DNA from: Acidobacteria bacterium UBA2990
GTDB lineage: Bacteria; Acidobacteriota; Vicinamibacteria; Vicinamibacterales; UBA8438
Reading direction: 5' to 3'
DNA length: 58,947 nt
Assembly (NCBI GenBank): GCA_002347025.1
Contig: DEAE01000019.1
Span: forward strand, 1-58,947
The notes beneath the pieces are model-generated. The model was not told where the DNA came from, made no database searches, and saw only the letters and a program-made list of their open reading frames with translations. The first letter of the stretch is position 1; the number at the start of each line of letters is the position of its first letter. The position numbers and the translations under genes were made by a program. Below, one piece after another: positions 35,557-43,584 of the stretch.

Positions 35557-36972
35557 ATGCGCACTGCAGTGGTATTCGCCGGTGTCGTCCTTTTATCGGC
35601 TGGTTCGGCAGCCCAGCCGGCGTCGTCTTTGTCGGACATGGTTCGGGAGTTCGTGCGTGTGGATGCACCTGTGGTGGCTCTGACTCATATCCAAGTAGTT
35701 GATGGCACCGGCGCACCAGCCAGTGGCGACCAGACGGTTGTTATCCGAGACGGCCTTGTGGAGGCTGTCGGGCCTAGCGGTTCCCTAGCGGTTCCCACAG
35801 GCGCGGAAGTGATCGACTTGACCGGTCATACGGTCATCCCTGGCTTTATCGGTCTACACGATCACACCTTTTATATGACCCGCGGCCGACGGGTCCAGCT
35901 GAATTTCAGCGCACCGAGACTCTATCTGGCAAGCGGTGTGACTACCATCCGGACTACTGGTGCGTTCTCCCCATATAGTGAGCTGAACCTAAAGACCTCC
36001 ATCGCCTCTGGCGAGCAGCCAGGACCAAGGATGTTTATCACAGGACCTTACATCACTGGCACTGGGGCAGCGACCCAGATGAAGGCAGTGTCCTCGCCGG
36101 AGGACGCGCGTCGTGTGGTCGCCTACTGGGCAGAGGAGGGGGTTGACTGGTTCAAGGCATACACCCGGATTGGACATGAGGAGCTGGGGGCAGCTATCGA
36201 CGAGGCACACCAACGTGGGGTCAAGGTGACAGGTCATCTTTGCTCAGTCTCTTTTACCGAAGCGGTTGAACTAGGGATCGACAACATCGAACACGGGTTT
36301 TTTACCAACAGCGACTATGTCGAGGGTAAGGAACAAGGGGTGTGTCCGCCTGGCGTCCGCCAGAGCTTACTGGACGTTGACCTCGATGCTGCCGAGGTTG
36401 TGAGGACGATCCGCGACATGGTGGATGCCAACGTGGCGATGACCTCCACGCTGGCGGTCTATGAGCTGAGTGTGCCGAATCGGCCACCGCTCGAGAATCG
36501 GGTTCTGGAGATGATGGCCCCGACGGCGAGGGAGGAGTATCTCCAGACCCGTAGTGAAATTGCTAATCTGGACGACTCGCCGATGGCGACCCTGTTTCCA
36601 AAGGCCCAGGCTTTCGAAAAAGCATTTGTGGATGCCGGGGGACTACTGGCTGCTGGTGTGGACCCGACGGGGATGGGTGGTGCCCTGCCAGGCTATGGAG
36701 ACCAGCGGAACTATGAGTTGTTGCTGGAGGCGGGGTTTTCGCCGGAACAAGTGATTCAGATCATGACACTCAATGGAGCGTTAGTACTCGGGGAGCAGGA
36801 TCGGTTCGGGTCCATCGAGGCAGGCAAGTTGGCGGACCTTGTGGTGATCAACGGTGATCCAGTAGAACATCCATCTGAGATTCGAAACGTGACGATTGTT
36901 TTTAAGGAAGGCGTTGGCTACGATTCGCCGAAACTGATCGAATCGGTCAAGGGCCTCGTCGGCCTGCGGTAG
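35557..36972 (+). CDS. Secreted amidohydrolase (imidazolonepropionase/prolidase-like)
   Basis: The ATG at 35557 follows AAGGAGG by seven bases; the GTG at 35527 is less likely. The 471-residue protein has a signal peptide ending G-S-A-A-Q. It contains L-T-G-H-T-V-I-P-G-F-I-G-L-H-D-H with the HxH metal pair, W-F-K-A-Y with a candidate carboxylated Lys, V-T-G-H-L-C and I-E-H-G-F with the next two His, and A-G-V-D-P-T-G with the final Asp. These are the full metal ligands of subtype I amidohydrolases. It follows the multicopper oxidase closely and may process its product or substrate. Confidence 0.9.
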   Translation: MRTAVVFAGVVLLSAGSAAQPASSLSDMVREFVRVDAPVVALTHIQVVDGTGAPASGDQTVVIRDGLVEAVGPSGSLAVPTGAEVIDLTGHTVIPGFIGLHDHTFYMTRGRRVQLNFSAPRLYLASGVTTIRTTGAFSPYSELNLKTSIASGEQPGPRMFITGPYITGTGAATQMKAVSSPEDARRVVAYWAEEGVDWFKAYTRIGHEELGAAIDEAHQRGVKVTGHLCSVSFTEAVELGIDNIEHGFFTNSDYVEGKEQGVCPPGVRQSLLDVDLDAAEVVRTIRDMVDANVAMTSTLAVYELSVPNRPPLENRVLEMMAPTAREEYLQTRSEIANLDDSPMATLFPKAQAFEKAFVDAGGLLAAGVDPTGMGGALPGYGDQRNYELLLEAGFSPEQVIQIMTLNGALVLGEQDRFGSIEAGKLADLVVINGDPVEHPSEIRNVTIVFKEGVGYDSPKLIESVKGLVGLR

Positions 36973-37080
36973 CGAGGGTGTACTCAGGTCGAAGCTGACA
37001 GGGGCATCAGGAAAGTAGAATTGGTCCCGTCCCTCACTTAAATGTTACGGATGCTCTGGCCTCAATCGGTGTGGTCTTTC

Positions 37081-37965
37081 TTAGCGTTGGGTCGCGACTG
37101 AAGCTACCCGAAGGCCTTCCCTCAAACCAGGGAGTGGGTCATCTGGGCGGGCTAGGTATTCCAGAGATAGGGCTCCATCGTCAGGAAAGCCGACGTTCCG
37201 GACCACATTGAAGAAGGCTGAGACGTTGAGGAAGCCTGTGCCGATAACGATTACCTCGCTGTCAGGTCGGCGGGCTGACACGTCTTTTAAATGAATCCCG
37301 AGCAGCCGTGGTCCCAGTGTCTCTGCCGCAGCTGCTGGATCCTCTGAACCTCGTAGGGCGTTTCCTATATCGAGACAGGCTCCAACGTTTGGCCCGCGAC
37401 CTTGAACCGCTCGGCGGACTGCGGCCACACTGTCGAGGTGGCCCGATGTGTTGTTGTGTAGTGCCAGTCGGACCCTATGTTCGTCGGCGAGCAACTCCAG
37501 GCCGTCAAGAGCCCTTAGCTCGGGAATACAACTCAAGTTTCGGATTCCCAAACTACTGGCCCGATCAAATATGCGTCGATTCAAGTCCTGCTCGCCGCCA
37601 AGTTGGATAGGCCCAAACGCCGTCGGCGTAATATCAGAGGCTGCCAATATCCTGCGTAGCTCACGGATCTCCTGAGGAGAGGAAGGGGGTTCAATAGTAG
37701 AGCCCCGTCGAACCTCGTTCAAGCGAATTTGAGCAGCTGTCAGTTCTAACCAATGTAGCCCCAAGGCAGCCACCATCTCGACTGCTGCCTCATTTGCAAG
37801 AGCGGCGAGGGATGCCCCGTGAATGCCCATGGGATATCCGCCATAGTTCCGTTTTGCCTGGTCTCTATTCTGTGCTGCGTGCATCTTTCCCAGGTATGCG
37901 GCAACGGCAGACACAGTCGTTCCTAGCAAGCGCCGACGGCTCCACAGTTTGTCGGTTGCGATCAC
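37081..37965 (-). CDS. Tat-exported sugar phosphate isomerase/epimerase-like TIM barrel
   Basis: A GTG at 37965 preceded by AAGGA gives a 294-residue protein starting with a Tat signal (S-R-R-R-L-L-G-T-T); upstream frame to 38088 is not used. The rest is an AP-endonuclease-2/xylose-isomerase-like barrel: I-T-P-T-A-F-G-P-I-Q-L-G-G, V-R-L-A-L-H-N-N, G-A-C-L-D-I-G-N, G-I-H-L-K-D and A-L-S-L-E-Y-L-A. The His, Asp and Glu residues fit the usual metal site. Its start is 123 bases downstream of the PDLQG gene on the same strand. Such secreted barrels often act on sugars; the substrate is not known. Confidence 0.8.
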   Translation of the reverse strand: MIATDKLWSRRRLLGTTVSAVAAYLGKMHAAQNRDQAKRNYGGYPMGIHGASLAALANEAAVEMVAALGLHWLELTAAQIRLNEVRRGSTIEPPSSPQEIRELRRILAASDITPTAFGPIQLGGEQDLNRRIFDRASSLGIRNLSCIPELRALDGLELLADEHRVRLALHNNTSGHLDSVAAVRRAVQGRGPNVGACLDIGNALRGSEDPAAAAETLGPRLLGIHLKDVSARRPDSEVIVIGTGFLNVSAFFNVVRNVGFPDDGALSLEYLARPDDPLPGLREGLRVASVATQR

Positions 37966-38087
37966 GTGACCGTCCTTTCCTGACCTGTTATTCCTGGCAT
38001 TTGAAACCGGTGAAGGACAAGTTGTGAATTCCGAAGATGTGACCGGCTTAACTAGATGGGAGTCACAACTCCGGTGAATCACCTGCA

Positions 38088-39083
38088 TTATCGCCGCAGA
38101 ATACGCCCCTGTCGTTCAAACTCCCTAGCCCCTGCAAGAATTCCGTAGAGACCGTAGTTGCCCTCGTGACACGCGTACTCAAAGATGGGTCCATCAGTGA
38201 GCCGTAATGGCAGCATGACGGTATAGGGAGCTGTGTAGACTGTGGGGTCCGTGACGGTGTACTCGTAGGCGACAGTGGCGGCATCGAGACGTGTCAGGCG
38301 TTCAACCAAGTGCATGTTCGCACCAGTCATTCCGCTGTCTTCTCGAAATTGAGTCGTCTCAATGACTAGCGTCTCGCCCTCCCAGTGGCCGCGTGAGACC
38401 CCTTTAAGTTGGGCGAAGGGCGGTCTTCCCACTTCATACAGAGGAATCACTCTTGCTTGGTATGCCATCTCGTTTTGAATGACGACATGATCGCGTGTCT
38501 GGAAAATCATGACATTGTTGTTGTAGGCGCCGGACCGCATAGGTGGACCCGCCACGGAGGTGCCAAGACAGCGGTCCGTCATGGTTCGGTTTTCGTATGA
38601 GTCGTAGCGGTGTTCGTCGGCATATGCACGGTCTGCTTCCGCGGCCAAGCGAGCCTCGGTGGTCAGGGGGGGGCGCCGACCATCGGGCGGGTCGAGAATG
38701 AGGGACGTCCGCTTGTCGGAGGTCAGCTCGATGCCTCGCTCGTACCAGAACTCGTTGTAAGACAGCACACCACCTTCGGCTCGGGGTTGGTAGCCAGCAT
38801 TGGGTGCACCTTTTTCCGGATCGAAGAGGTCACGATTTTGCCGGGTCCGCTCTGAAGCTTCGAAGCTGGCGGCCTCCTCTGATGACAGGTTGTTTTGCCC
38901 TTCAAACTGACTGGGACGCTCGAGTGGGGTCAGCGTGCGAAATGTGAAGATGCCCGAGATGTCAGGGTGACCATCAGGCGTTCGCATGGGCATTTCTGCG
39001 GTGGTTTGAGCCAAAACAGGCTGGTATCCAAGGGTGATTAGGACGGCTGTCGTAAAGAATGCCCAGAAACATCTCTTGACCAT
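38088..39083 (-). CDS. Secreted PDLQG/CHEGN-family protein, copy 4
   Basis: The 331-residue protein has AGGAGA before the ATG and a signal peptide ending P-V-L-A-Q. Family blocks are H-P-D-I-S-G-I-F (39-46), T-L-T-P-L-E-R-P, T-S-L-I-L-D-P-P-D-G-R-R-P, D-R-C-L-G-T-S, I-F-Q-T-R-D-H-V-V-I, Y-Q-A-R-V-I-P-L, G-V-S-R-G-H-W-E-G-E-T-L-V-I-E-T, L-V-E-R-L and Y-A-C-H-E-G-N-Y-G-L. The first block is P-D-I-S-G, a common variant. It is the promoter-proximal member of a possible two-gene unit with the TIM-barrel gene. The function is unknown. Confidence 0.87.
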   Translation of the reverse strand: MVKRCFWAFFTTAVLITLGYQPVLAQTTAEMPMRTPDGHPDISGIFTFRTLTPLERPSQFEGQNNLSSEEAASFEASERTRQNRDLFDPEKGAPNAGYQPRAEGGVLSYNEFWYERGIELTSDKRTSLILDPPDGRRPPLTTEARLAAEADRAYADEHRYDSYENRTMTDRCLGTSVAGPPMRSGAYNNNVMIFQTRDHVVIQNEMAYQARVIPLYEVGRPPFAQLKGVSRGHWEGETLVIETTQFREDSGMTGANMHLVERLTRLDAATVAYEYTVTDPTVYTAPYTVMLPLRLTDGPIFEYACHEGNYGLYGILAGAREFERQGRILRR

Positions 39084-39415
39084 CTGTGGTTTCTCCTAGG
39101 TTGCAGCCGATTCCGGCGCTCTGAATCCCGTGTAAGCGGGCATTCTACTGCTGGCTGGCACGGGCTTCAATGACCGATCCGTTGTCGCTGCAGTCAGCAA
39201 GCCTTTGGACACGAGAGGATTACAGGGAGACCCCCTATATATCAGGTTGGAGTAGCAAAGAATTCAGACAGACGAACCCCCTTCGCCGAACTTTACGGCG
39301 TAATGTTCCTAACGAGCTGAGGGTGGCCGCTTAACGGTCACTGTTGGTGCCAGCTGCAGTGGGCGGAAGGGGCATGTCACCCCTGCCGTGGTCTTCCAAA
39401 CGTTGCCCTAGTCGG
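39084..39415. other. Intergenic region without recognised gene
   Basis: About 330 bases between two minus-strand genes. A short AGGGG/CCCCT hairpin lies near 39367-39384. I see no coding sequence, tRNA-like repeat or strong promoter that can be defended. Confidence 0.35.
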
Positions 39416-39775
39416 TTAGAGGGCATAGACGGTGACTGAAGCTGTTTTCTCCATCATATCGACTTCAATGACCGCCAAACGCTGGTCCACGTTGCTGGCA
39501 TTATCCAGACTGAAGAGCTTGAAGCGACCACCGGAACGTCGTCCGATACCTCGGAGTGAGACGGAGACCGCCGTTCCATCGTCCAGCAGTGTTCTTGCAG
39601 AGCCCTCGAACTCATAGGCTTGGCGGGTATCCTCACTCGCTCGTAAACGATGAGTGGCGAAGACGCGTCCGTACTTGCCAACGTCACCTTCGTAATTAAC
39701 TATCGTTACGTCTTTTTCGACAGTCACAGATGTGACTGCGATTGTGCTCTTCGCAATAGGCTCACCTAGGTTCAT
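39416..39775 (-). CDS. Small hypothetical cytoplasmic protein
   Basis: The ATG at 39775 is preceded by GGAGG seven bases away, which fixes the start. The 119-residue protein begins M-N-L-G-E-P-I-A-K-S-T-I-A and is mostly beta: V-T-I-V-N-Y-E-G-D-V-G, V-F-A-T-H-R-L-R-A, Y-E-F-E-G-S-A-R-T-L-L-D-D-G-T. It has the look of a calycin- or lipocalin-like small barrel, vaguely like the protein at 13855. No signal peptide. Function not recognised. Confidence 0.6.
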   Translation of the reverse strand: MNLGEPIAKSTIAVTSVTVEKDVTIVNYEGDVGKYGRVFATHRLRASEDTRQAYEFEGSARTLLDDGTAVSVSLRGIGRRSGGRFKLFSLDNASNVDQRLAVIEVDMMEKTASVTVYAL

Positions 39776-40207
39776 GTCGATCCTCCATTGTGTTCTGCAC
39801 GATCGTAGCCTAGCGGGTGCAGACAATCACACAATTCTGGTATCGGCTGCCAGACCAGACCACAGCGGCATGAAGAAAACGGGAAGGCCATGTGGTCGTA
39901 GAGAGTTTGGAATAGCTGGTTTCCCTTGCATCCGGAACGCGAAACCCTTGGGATTCGGGGGTGCACAGATCCGAACCGACGGAAGAGGCAGTGCAACCCG
40001 GTGGAGCGGTGAAATTTAGAGCTTGGACAAATCAGGCAATCGGTGTGCGGAAACTCTGAATCATCAAGCGATGACGGATTCAACTGGAAGGTATAATCGC
40101 TTCTGGGTGGGAGTTGGGCCGACCGGTCCGCTTTGAGACTAGGCGAGACCCATTGGACCATCCTCTGCTTTGGTTAAAGGAGAGACGCAAGGTTTGGAGG
40201 TCGAGTA
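39776..40207. other. Intergenic region upstream of the selenoprotein candidate
   Basis: About 430 bases between divergent genes, so promoters for both should lie here. The only clear element is the GGAGG site just before the ATG at 40208. No gene or repeat is supported. Confidence 0.35.
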
Positions 40208-41401
40208 ATGAGGTGTCAGAAGTTTTTGGGAACGGCGGTCTTGCTTTTAATCGGGGTAGGGGGGGCCGGAGGGCAAACACCTGACGTGGTGGAGCCCGCC
40301 CACCAGCGGTTGGAGGCAGGTACTCGGACGGATGATCTTGGCATTACCATTGGTATTCCTGTGGAACATCCGGGCCGACGATACCCAGCGTCAAATCAGT
40401 TTCCGACAGGTCCAGCGGTCGGTGTCCGTCTGCCGGAGTTTTCACTGCCCAACCAGCAGGGCGAGGTTGTTGACTTCCATGCGGATAGAGGCCGCTCAAA
40501 GTCAATTGTGGTGTTTTATCGCTCTGCAGTGTGGTGACCTTACTGTCGAACGCAGCTGGTCGAGCTGCAAGAGAATCTGGAATTGTTTAATGACGCTGGT
40601 ATTCGGGTTTACGGAATCAGCTATGACACTCAAGAGCAACTGCAGGCCTTCGCTGAGCAGTACCAGGTCACCTACGACTTGTTGTCTGACACCGATTCGG
40701 CGGTTATCAGGGAGTTCGGCATTCTCAATACCTTAATAACCCCAGACGATCCCGAGCAGGCCGCCGGGCGTGGTTTTTTCGGTGTGCCGTTCCCGGGCGT
40801 TTACCTGACGGATGAGAATGGTGTGGTCACGGAGAAGTTCTTTCACCGGCACTACGCTACACGTGAATCGGCCGGCGCCATCCGTGACTCGGCCCTGGGT
40901 GAGATTTTGGCCCGTCACGAAGCCCCAGCTGGAGAATTGGCGACCGATCAGGTCGAAATTTCAGCGTTCCTGTCTGACCCGTCACTGAAGTTTGAGACCC
41001 AGTCGATAATTTATGTGCGTTTTGAATTGCGAGACGGGCTACACATGTACGGTCGGCCTCTTCCGGGTGGCTACATTGCGTCGGAGGTGACGATCCCGGA
41101 CACCAACGGATTGCGGGTGGGGTCTGTCCGATATCCCCAGACGGCTGCTCGGGAGTTTCCAGAATTGGGGGTAACACTCAATGTTTACGAAGGGGTTGTC
41201 GATGTGGCCATTCCCGTGACGCCCAACGCAGACCTGTTCAACCCTGGGAATCGTGATCAACCCGAGGAACTGGTGGTGCCGGTGTCAGTGCTCTTTCAAG
41301 CCTGTAGTGAAACGTTTTGCTACACGCCGAGAACAGACACGTTGTCGCTGACCCTGCCAGTTGGGCCGCTGTTGAGACCTGGCGCACCTAGTCGACGCTG
41401 A
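40208..41401 (+). CDS. Secreted redoxin-DsbD-alpha fusion, candidate selenoprotein (in-frame UGA)
   Basis: Read through one in-frame TGA at 40535-40537, the gene encodes 397 residues. A signal peptide is followed by an AhpC/TSA-redoxin domain (F-S-L-P-N-Q-Q-G-E at 79-87, S-I-V-V-F-Y-R-S-A-V-W at 99-109). The UGA is codon 110 and precedes P-Y-C (111-113), the place of the first Cys in the usual W-C-P-Y-C active site. The redoxin continues normally (Y-G-I-S-Y-D, L-L-S-D-T-D). Residues ~245-397 resemble DsbD-alpha, with the two-Cys motif Q-A-C-S-E-T-F-C-Y (Cys366 and Cys371). Reading the UGA as selenocysteine gives a periplasmic U-x-x-C redox enzyme that could pass electrons between its own two domains. 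The PDLQG gene starts 24 bases downstream. A nonsense mutation is possible but less likely at this exact position. Confidence 0.82.
40552..40568 (+). promoter_or_regulatory. SECIS-like hairpin after the UGA codon
   Basis: GCAGCT (40552-40557) and AGCTGC (40563-40568) form a perfect six-base-pair stem with the loop GGTCG. It begins 14 bases after the UGA. Bacterial SECIS elements are short hairpins inside the reading frame just 3' of the UGA, with a loop G-U that SelB contacts; the E. coli fdhF loop also contains GGUC. Position, size and loop therefore fit. Confidence 0.6.
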
Positions 41402-41425
41402 CCGTGGCTATTGGGGAGACGGCGC

Positions 41426-42376
41426 ATGAGACACATCACCGGGTTGGCAACCAGAGTCCTGGCCTTGAGCCTCATCCTTGCGGTTGTCCCGGCAGTGGGC
41501 CAACCCTCGGATAGGTTTCGAACTCCGTGGGGCGATCCTGACCTGCAAGGGGTTTGGTCCTACGCGACGCTCACCCCACTGGAACGTAGCGCCGATTTGG
41601 AGGGCCGGACCTTCTATACCCCTGAGGAGGAGGCAGCGTATACAGAACTCAGGAAAACCGACCGGCCAGACCGACCAGGTGTGGATCCGGGTGGTTATAA
41701 CGCACTCTGGTGGGATGGGGGCTGGGTATTGCCGGACCATCGGACTTCTCAGATCGTCGATCCTCCGACTGGCCGCCTGCCGCTGAACGCCATGGGGCAG
41801 GGTAGGATCGCCGCCAGGAGGGAAGACAGGCTGGCGCACCCGGCCGACTCTTGGCTCGACCGTACGAACTGGGACCGTTGCCTCACCTACCACGGCGTTC
41901 CGCCGGTTGGTACGAACTACAACAATAGCTATCACATTCTTCAAACCCCCGATGTGGTTGCGATCCATGTCGAGAATATTCATGATGTCCGAATTATTCC
42001 AATCTCTCGACGGCCACGGCTCGACAGCCGGATCAGACAATGGAACGGGGATTCGAGGGCTCGCTGGGATGGGGACACACTGGTGGTTGAGACTCAGAAC
42101 TATAGTGAGAAGACCCAGTTGCGGTTCTTGTCGACACCAAACACGAAGGCTGTAGAGCGCTTTACTCGGGCGGGTTCGGACAGGATCGATTACCAGTTTA
42201 CAATCGAGGATGATGAGATCTACACCCAGCCGTGGATCGTCGAACGACCAATGGCCCGGCTCGAGGATTACATTGTCTATGAGTATGCTTGCCACGAAGG
42301 CAACTATGCGATGACCAACATTCTCGCGGGAGAACGGGTTCGGGAACAATCCGTAGTCGGAGGGGGAGCGAGGTGA
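41426..42376 (+). CDS. Secreted PDLQG/CHEGN-family protein, copy 5
   Basis: The ATG at 41426 has GGGGAG eight bases upstream; the TTG at 41411 is unlikely. The 316-residue protein has a signal peptide ending P-A-V-G-Q. The blocks are D-P-D-L-Q-G-V-W (37-44), T-L-T-P-L-E-R, T-S-Q-I-V-D-P-P-T-G-R-L-P, W-D-R-C-L-T-Y, I-L-Q-T-P-D-V-V-A-I, H-D-V-R-I-I-P-I, G-D-S-R-A-R-W-D-G-D-T-L-V-V-E-T, A-V-E-R-F and Y-A-C-H-E-G-N-Y-A-M. It begins 24 bases after the selenoprotein candidate, the closest pairing of any copy with a redox gene, and is probably cotranscribed with it. A long open frame on the opposite strand is a shadow. Confidence 0.88.
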   Translation: MRHITGLATRVLALSLILAVVPAVGQPSDRFRTPWGDPDLQGVWSYATLTPLERSADLEGRTFYTPEEEAAYTELRKTDRPDRPGVDPGGYNALWWDGGWVLPDHRTSQIVDPPTGRLPLNAMGQGRIAARREDRLAHPADSWLDRTNWDRCLTYHGVPPVGTNYNNSYHILQTPDVVAIHVENIHDVRIIPISRRPRLDSRIRQWNGDSRARWDGDTLVVETQNYSEKTQLRFLSTPNTKAVERFTRAGSDRIDYQFTIEDDEIYTQPWIVERPMARLEDYIVYEYACHEGNYAMTNILAGERVREQSVVGGGAR

Positions 42377-42615
42377 GCCTCTGAAGAAGGCCTAGCGGAG
42401 TGTCTGTGTTATGCCTTTAGTTGAAGCTCTGCCAGTCTGGCTGTTCTTGTGAGGACCGATGGCTGGCCTTGATTGGTATCGATTATAGAAAGAACGCCCA
42501 TCTTGCTACTCCACGTCACTTGGCAGACTGTGTCTCCATCGATGCTGAAGGATCGGGGCCCCATTCCTCGCCAAGAGGCAGAGCTTGAATTCCCCTGCAA
42601 GTCAGAGAAATAAGA

Positions 42616-42652
42616 TATGGGGCTTAATCGACTAAGCCGATTAAGCCCCATA
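42616..42652. terminator. Perfect bidirectional terminator hairpin
   Basis: A 15-bp perfect stem (42616-42630 with 42638-42652, loop ACTAAGC) lies between the convergent genes ending at 42376 and 42687. Its left arm contains GGGGCTTAATCGAC, identical to the terminator beside repeat copy 1 at 3462-3475. No T-arm-like piece is clear beside it. No gene is seen in 42377-42686. Confidence 0.75.
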
Positions 42653-42686
42653 CTGCCAGATGAGACACAGACGGATGTTGCTGTAG

Positions 42687-43346
42687 CTAGTTTCCGGCCG
42701 TCGGCCAACCTTCGTCCATCGGTTTCGACGGATCGGCTGTGATCTTCAGGTCAGCACAGTGGTGATAGGAGTAGCCACCAGGTTGGTTATACCGATGATC
42801 TGCCATGAATTGGAGTACTTGCAGCGTGCATTTTTCGCAATTGATGTTTGGGATTGGAATATCGGCTTCCCAGGGCGCCATCGGAGTTTCGGGTCTAAAG
42901 GAGGCTCGTTCGCCCTTTTCTGGATCTGGATAGTGTGTGAAGAGGCCGTCAGCGATAACGGGGATCTGCGGAGGGCTTTGAATGGCCCCCCAAACTGAAT
43001 ACAAACCCTGATCGGTCCATTTTTCCTCTGCAAATGGGTCAGCTGGTAGTTCGTTCCGTGAGTTCACGGAAAGCGCCACACGGTAGTGACCCGAATGATA
43101 GATGGTTTCTTGGATTTTCAGGTGAAGGTTTGAGCCGCCTGTGACCTCGGTGATGGCGCCGGTCAGAATCTGTGCGTTCTCGCCATTTGGCTCGCCGCCG
43201 CACGGACCGACTTTCTGAGGATCGCCAAGCTGGTTTTCTTGGATCCATGACGACGGTTCAACAAGTATGAAATGCGCCCCAGTGCTGACTGGCAGCATTG
43301 GGACTGTGATGGCCAAGGCAAAAAGGAAACGCAAGCAGAGTTTCAT
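42687..43346 (-). CDS. SCE4755-type polysaccharide-monooxygenase-like secreted protein
   Basis: The ATG at 43346 follows GAGGAGG. The 219-residue precursor has a signal peptide cleaved after S-T-G-A, leaving His25 as the first mature residue (H-F-I-L-V-E-P-S-S-W). It then has G-D-P-Q-K-V-G-P-C-G-G and E-T-I-Y-H-S-G-H-Y-R-V-A-L. Further on are C-E-K-C-T-L-Q-V-L-Q-F-M and Y-S-Y-H-H-C-A. A mature N-terminal His plus a second His in H-x-G-H-Y-R matches the copper histidine brace of lytic polysaccharide monooxygenases, in the SCE4755-like group. Activity on a polysaccharide is not proven for this group. It is downstream of the collapsed quinoprotein dehydrogenase. Confidence 0.83.
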   Translation of the reverse strand: MKLCLRFLFALAITVPMLPVSTGAHFILVEPSSWIQENQLGDPQKVGPCGGEPNGENAQILTGAITEVTGGSNLHLKIQETIYHSGHYRVALSVNSRNELPADPFAEEKWTDQGLYSVWGAIQSPPQIPVIADGLFTHYPDPEKGERASFRPETPMAPWEADIPIPNINCEKCTLQVLQFMADHRYNQPGGYSYHHCADLKITADPSKPMDEGWPTAGN

Positions 43347-43584
43347 TGAGTGGTCCTCCTCGATAGACCCGAGCAAGCTGGTTGTTAGCGTTCTGAGCGA
43401 GGCTTAGTGCCGGTCGCTCCTTTCAGGATGCTCTCTATTGTAGCGTTTTTGGCAGGGGACGTGATCGGCCAGCCAGGAGCACCTTCTGTTTGCGACAGTG
43501 GCTGTGGCCCAATCAACGGGTGGGCGGCACTTCCGCTAAGGCTACGTCTGCCTGCTCTCTGATGTAGTGTCACATCGCAGTGAG

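Noticed and set aside
41408..42349. Long minus-strand open frame of 313 codons opposite PDLQG copy 5
   Set aside because: No signal peptide or family motif, and the + strand frame has all PDLQG blocks and a ribosome site; it is a shadow.
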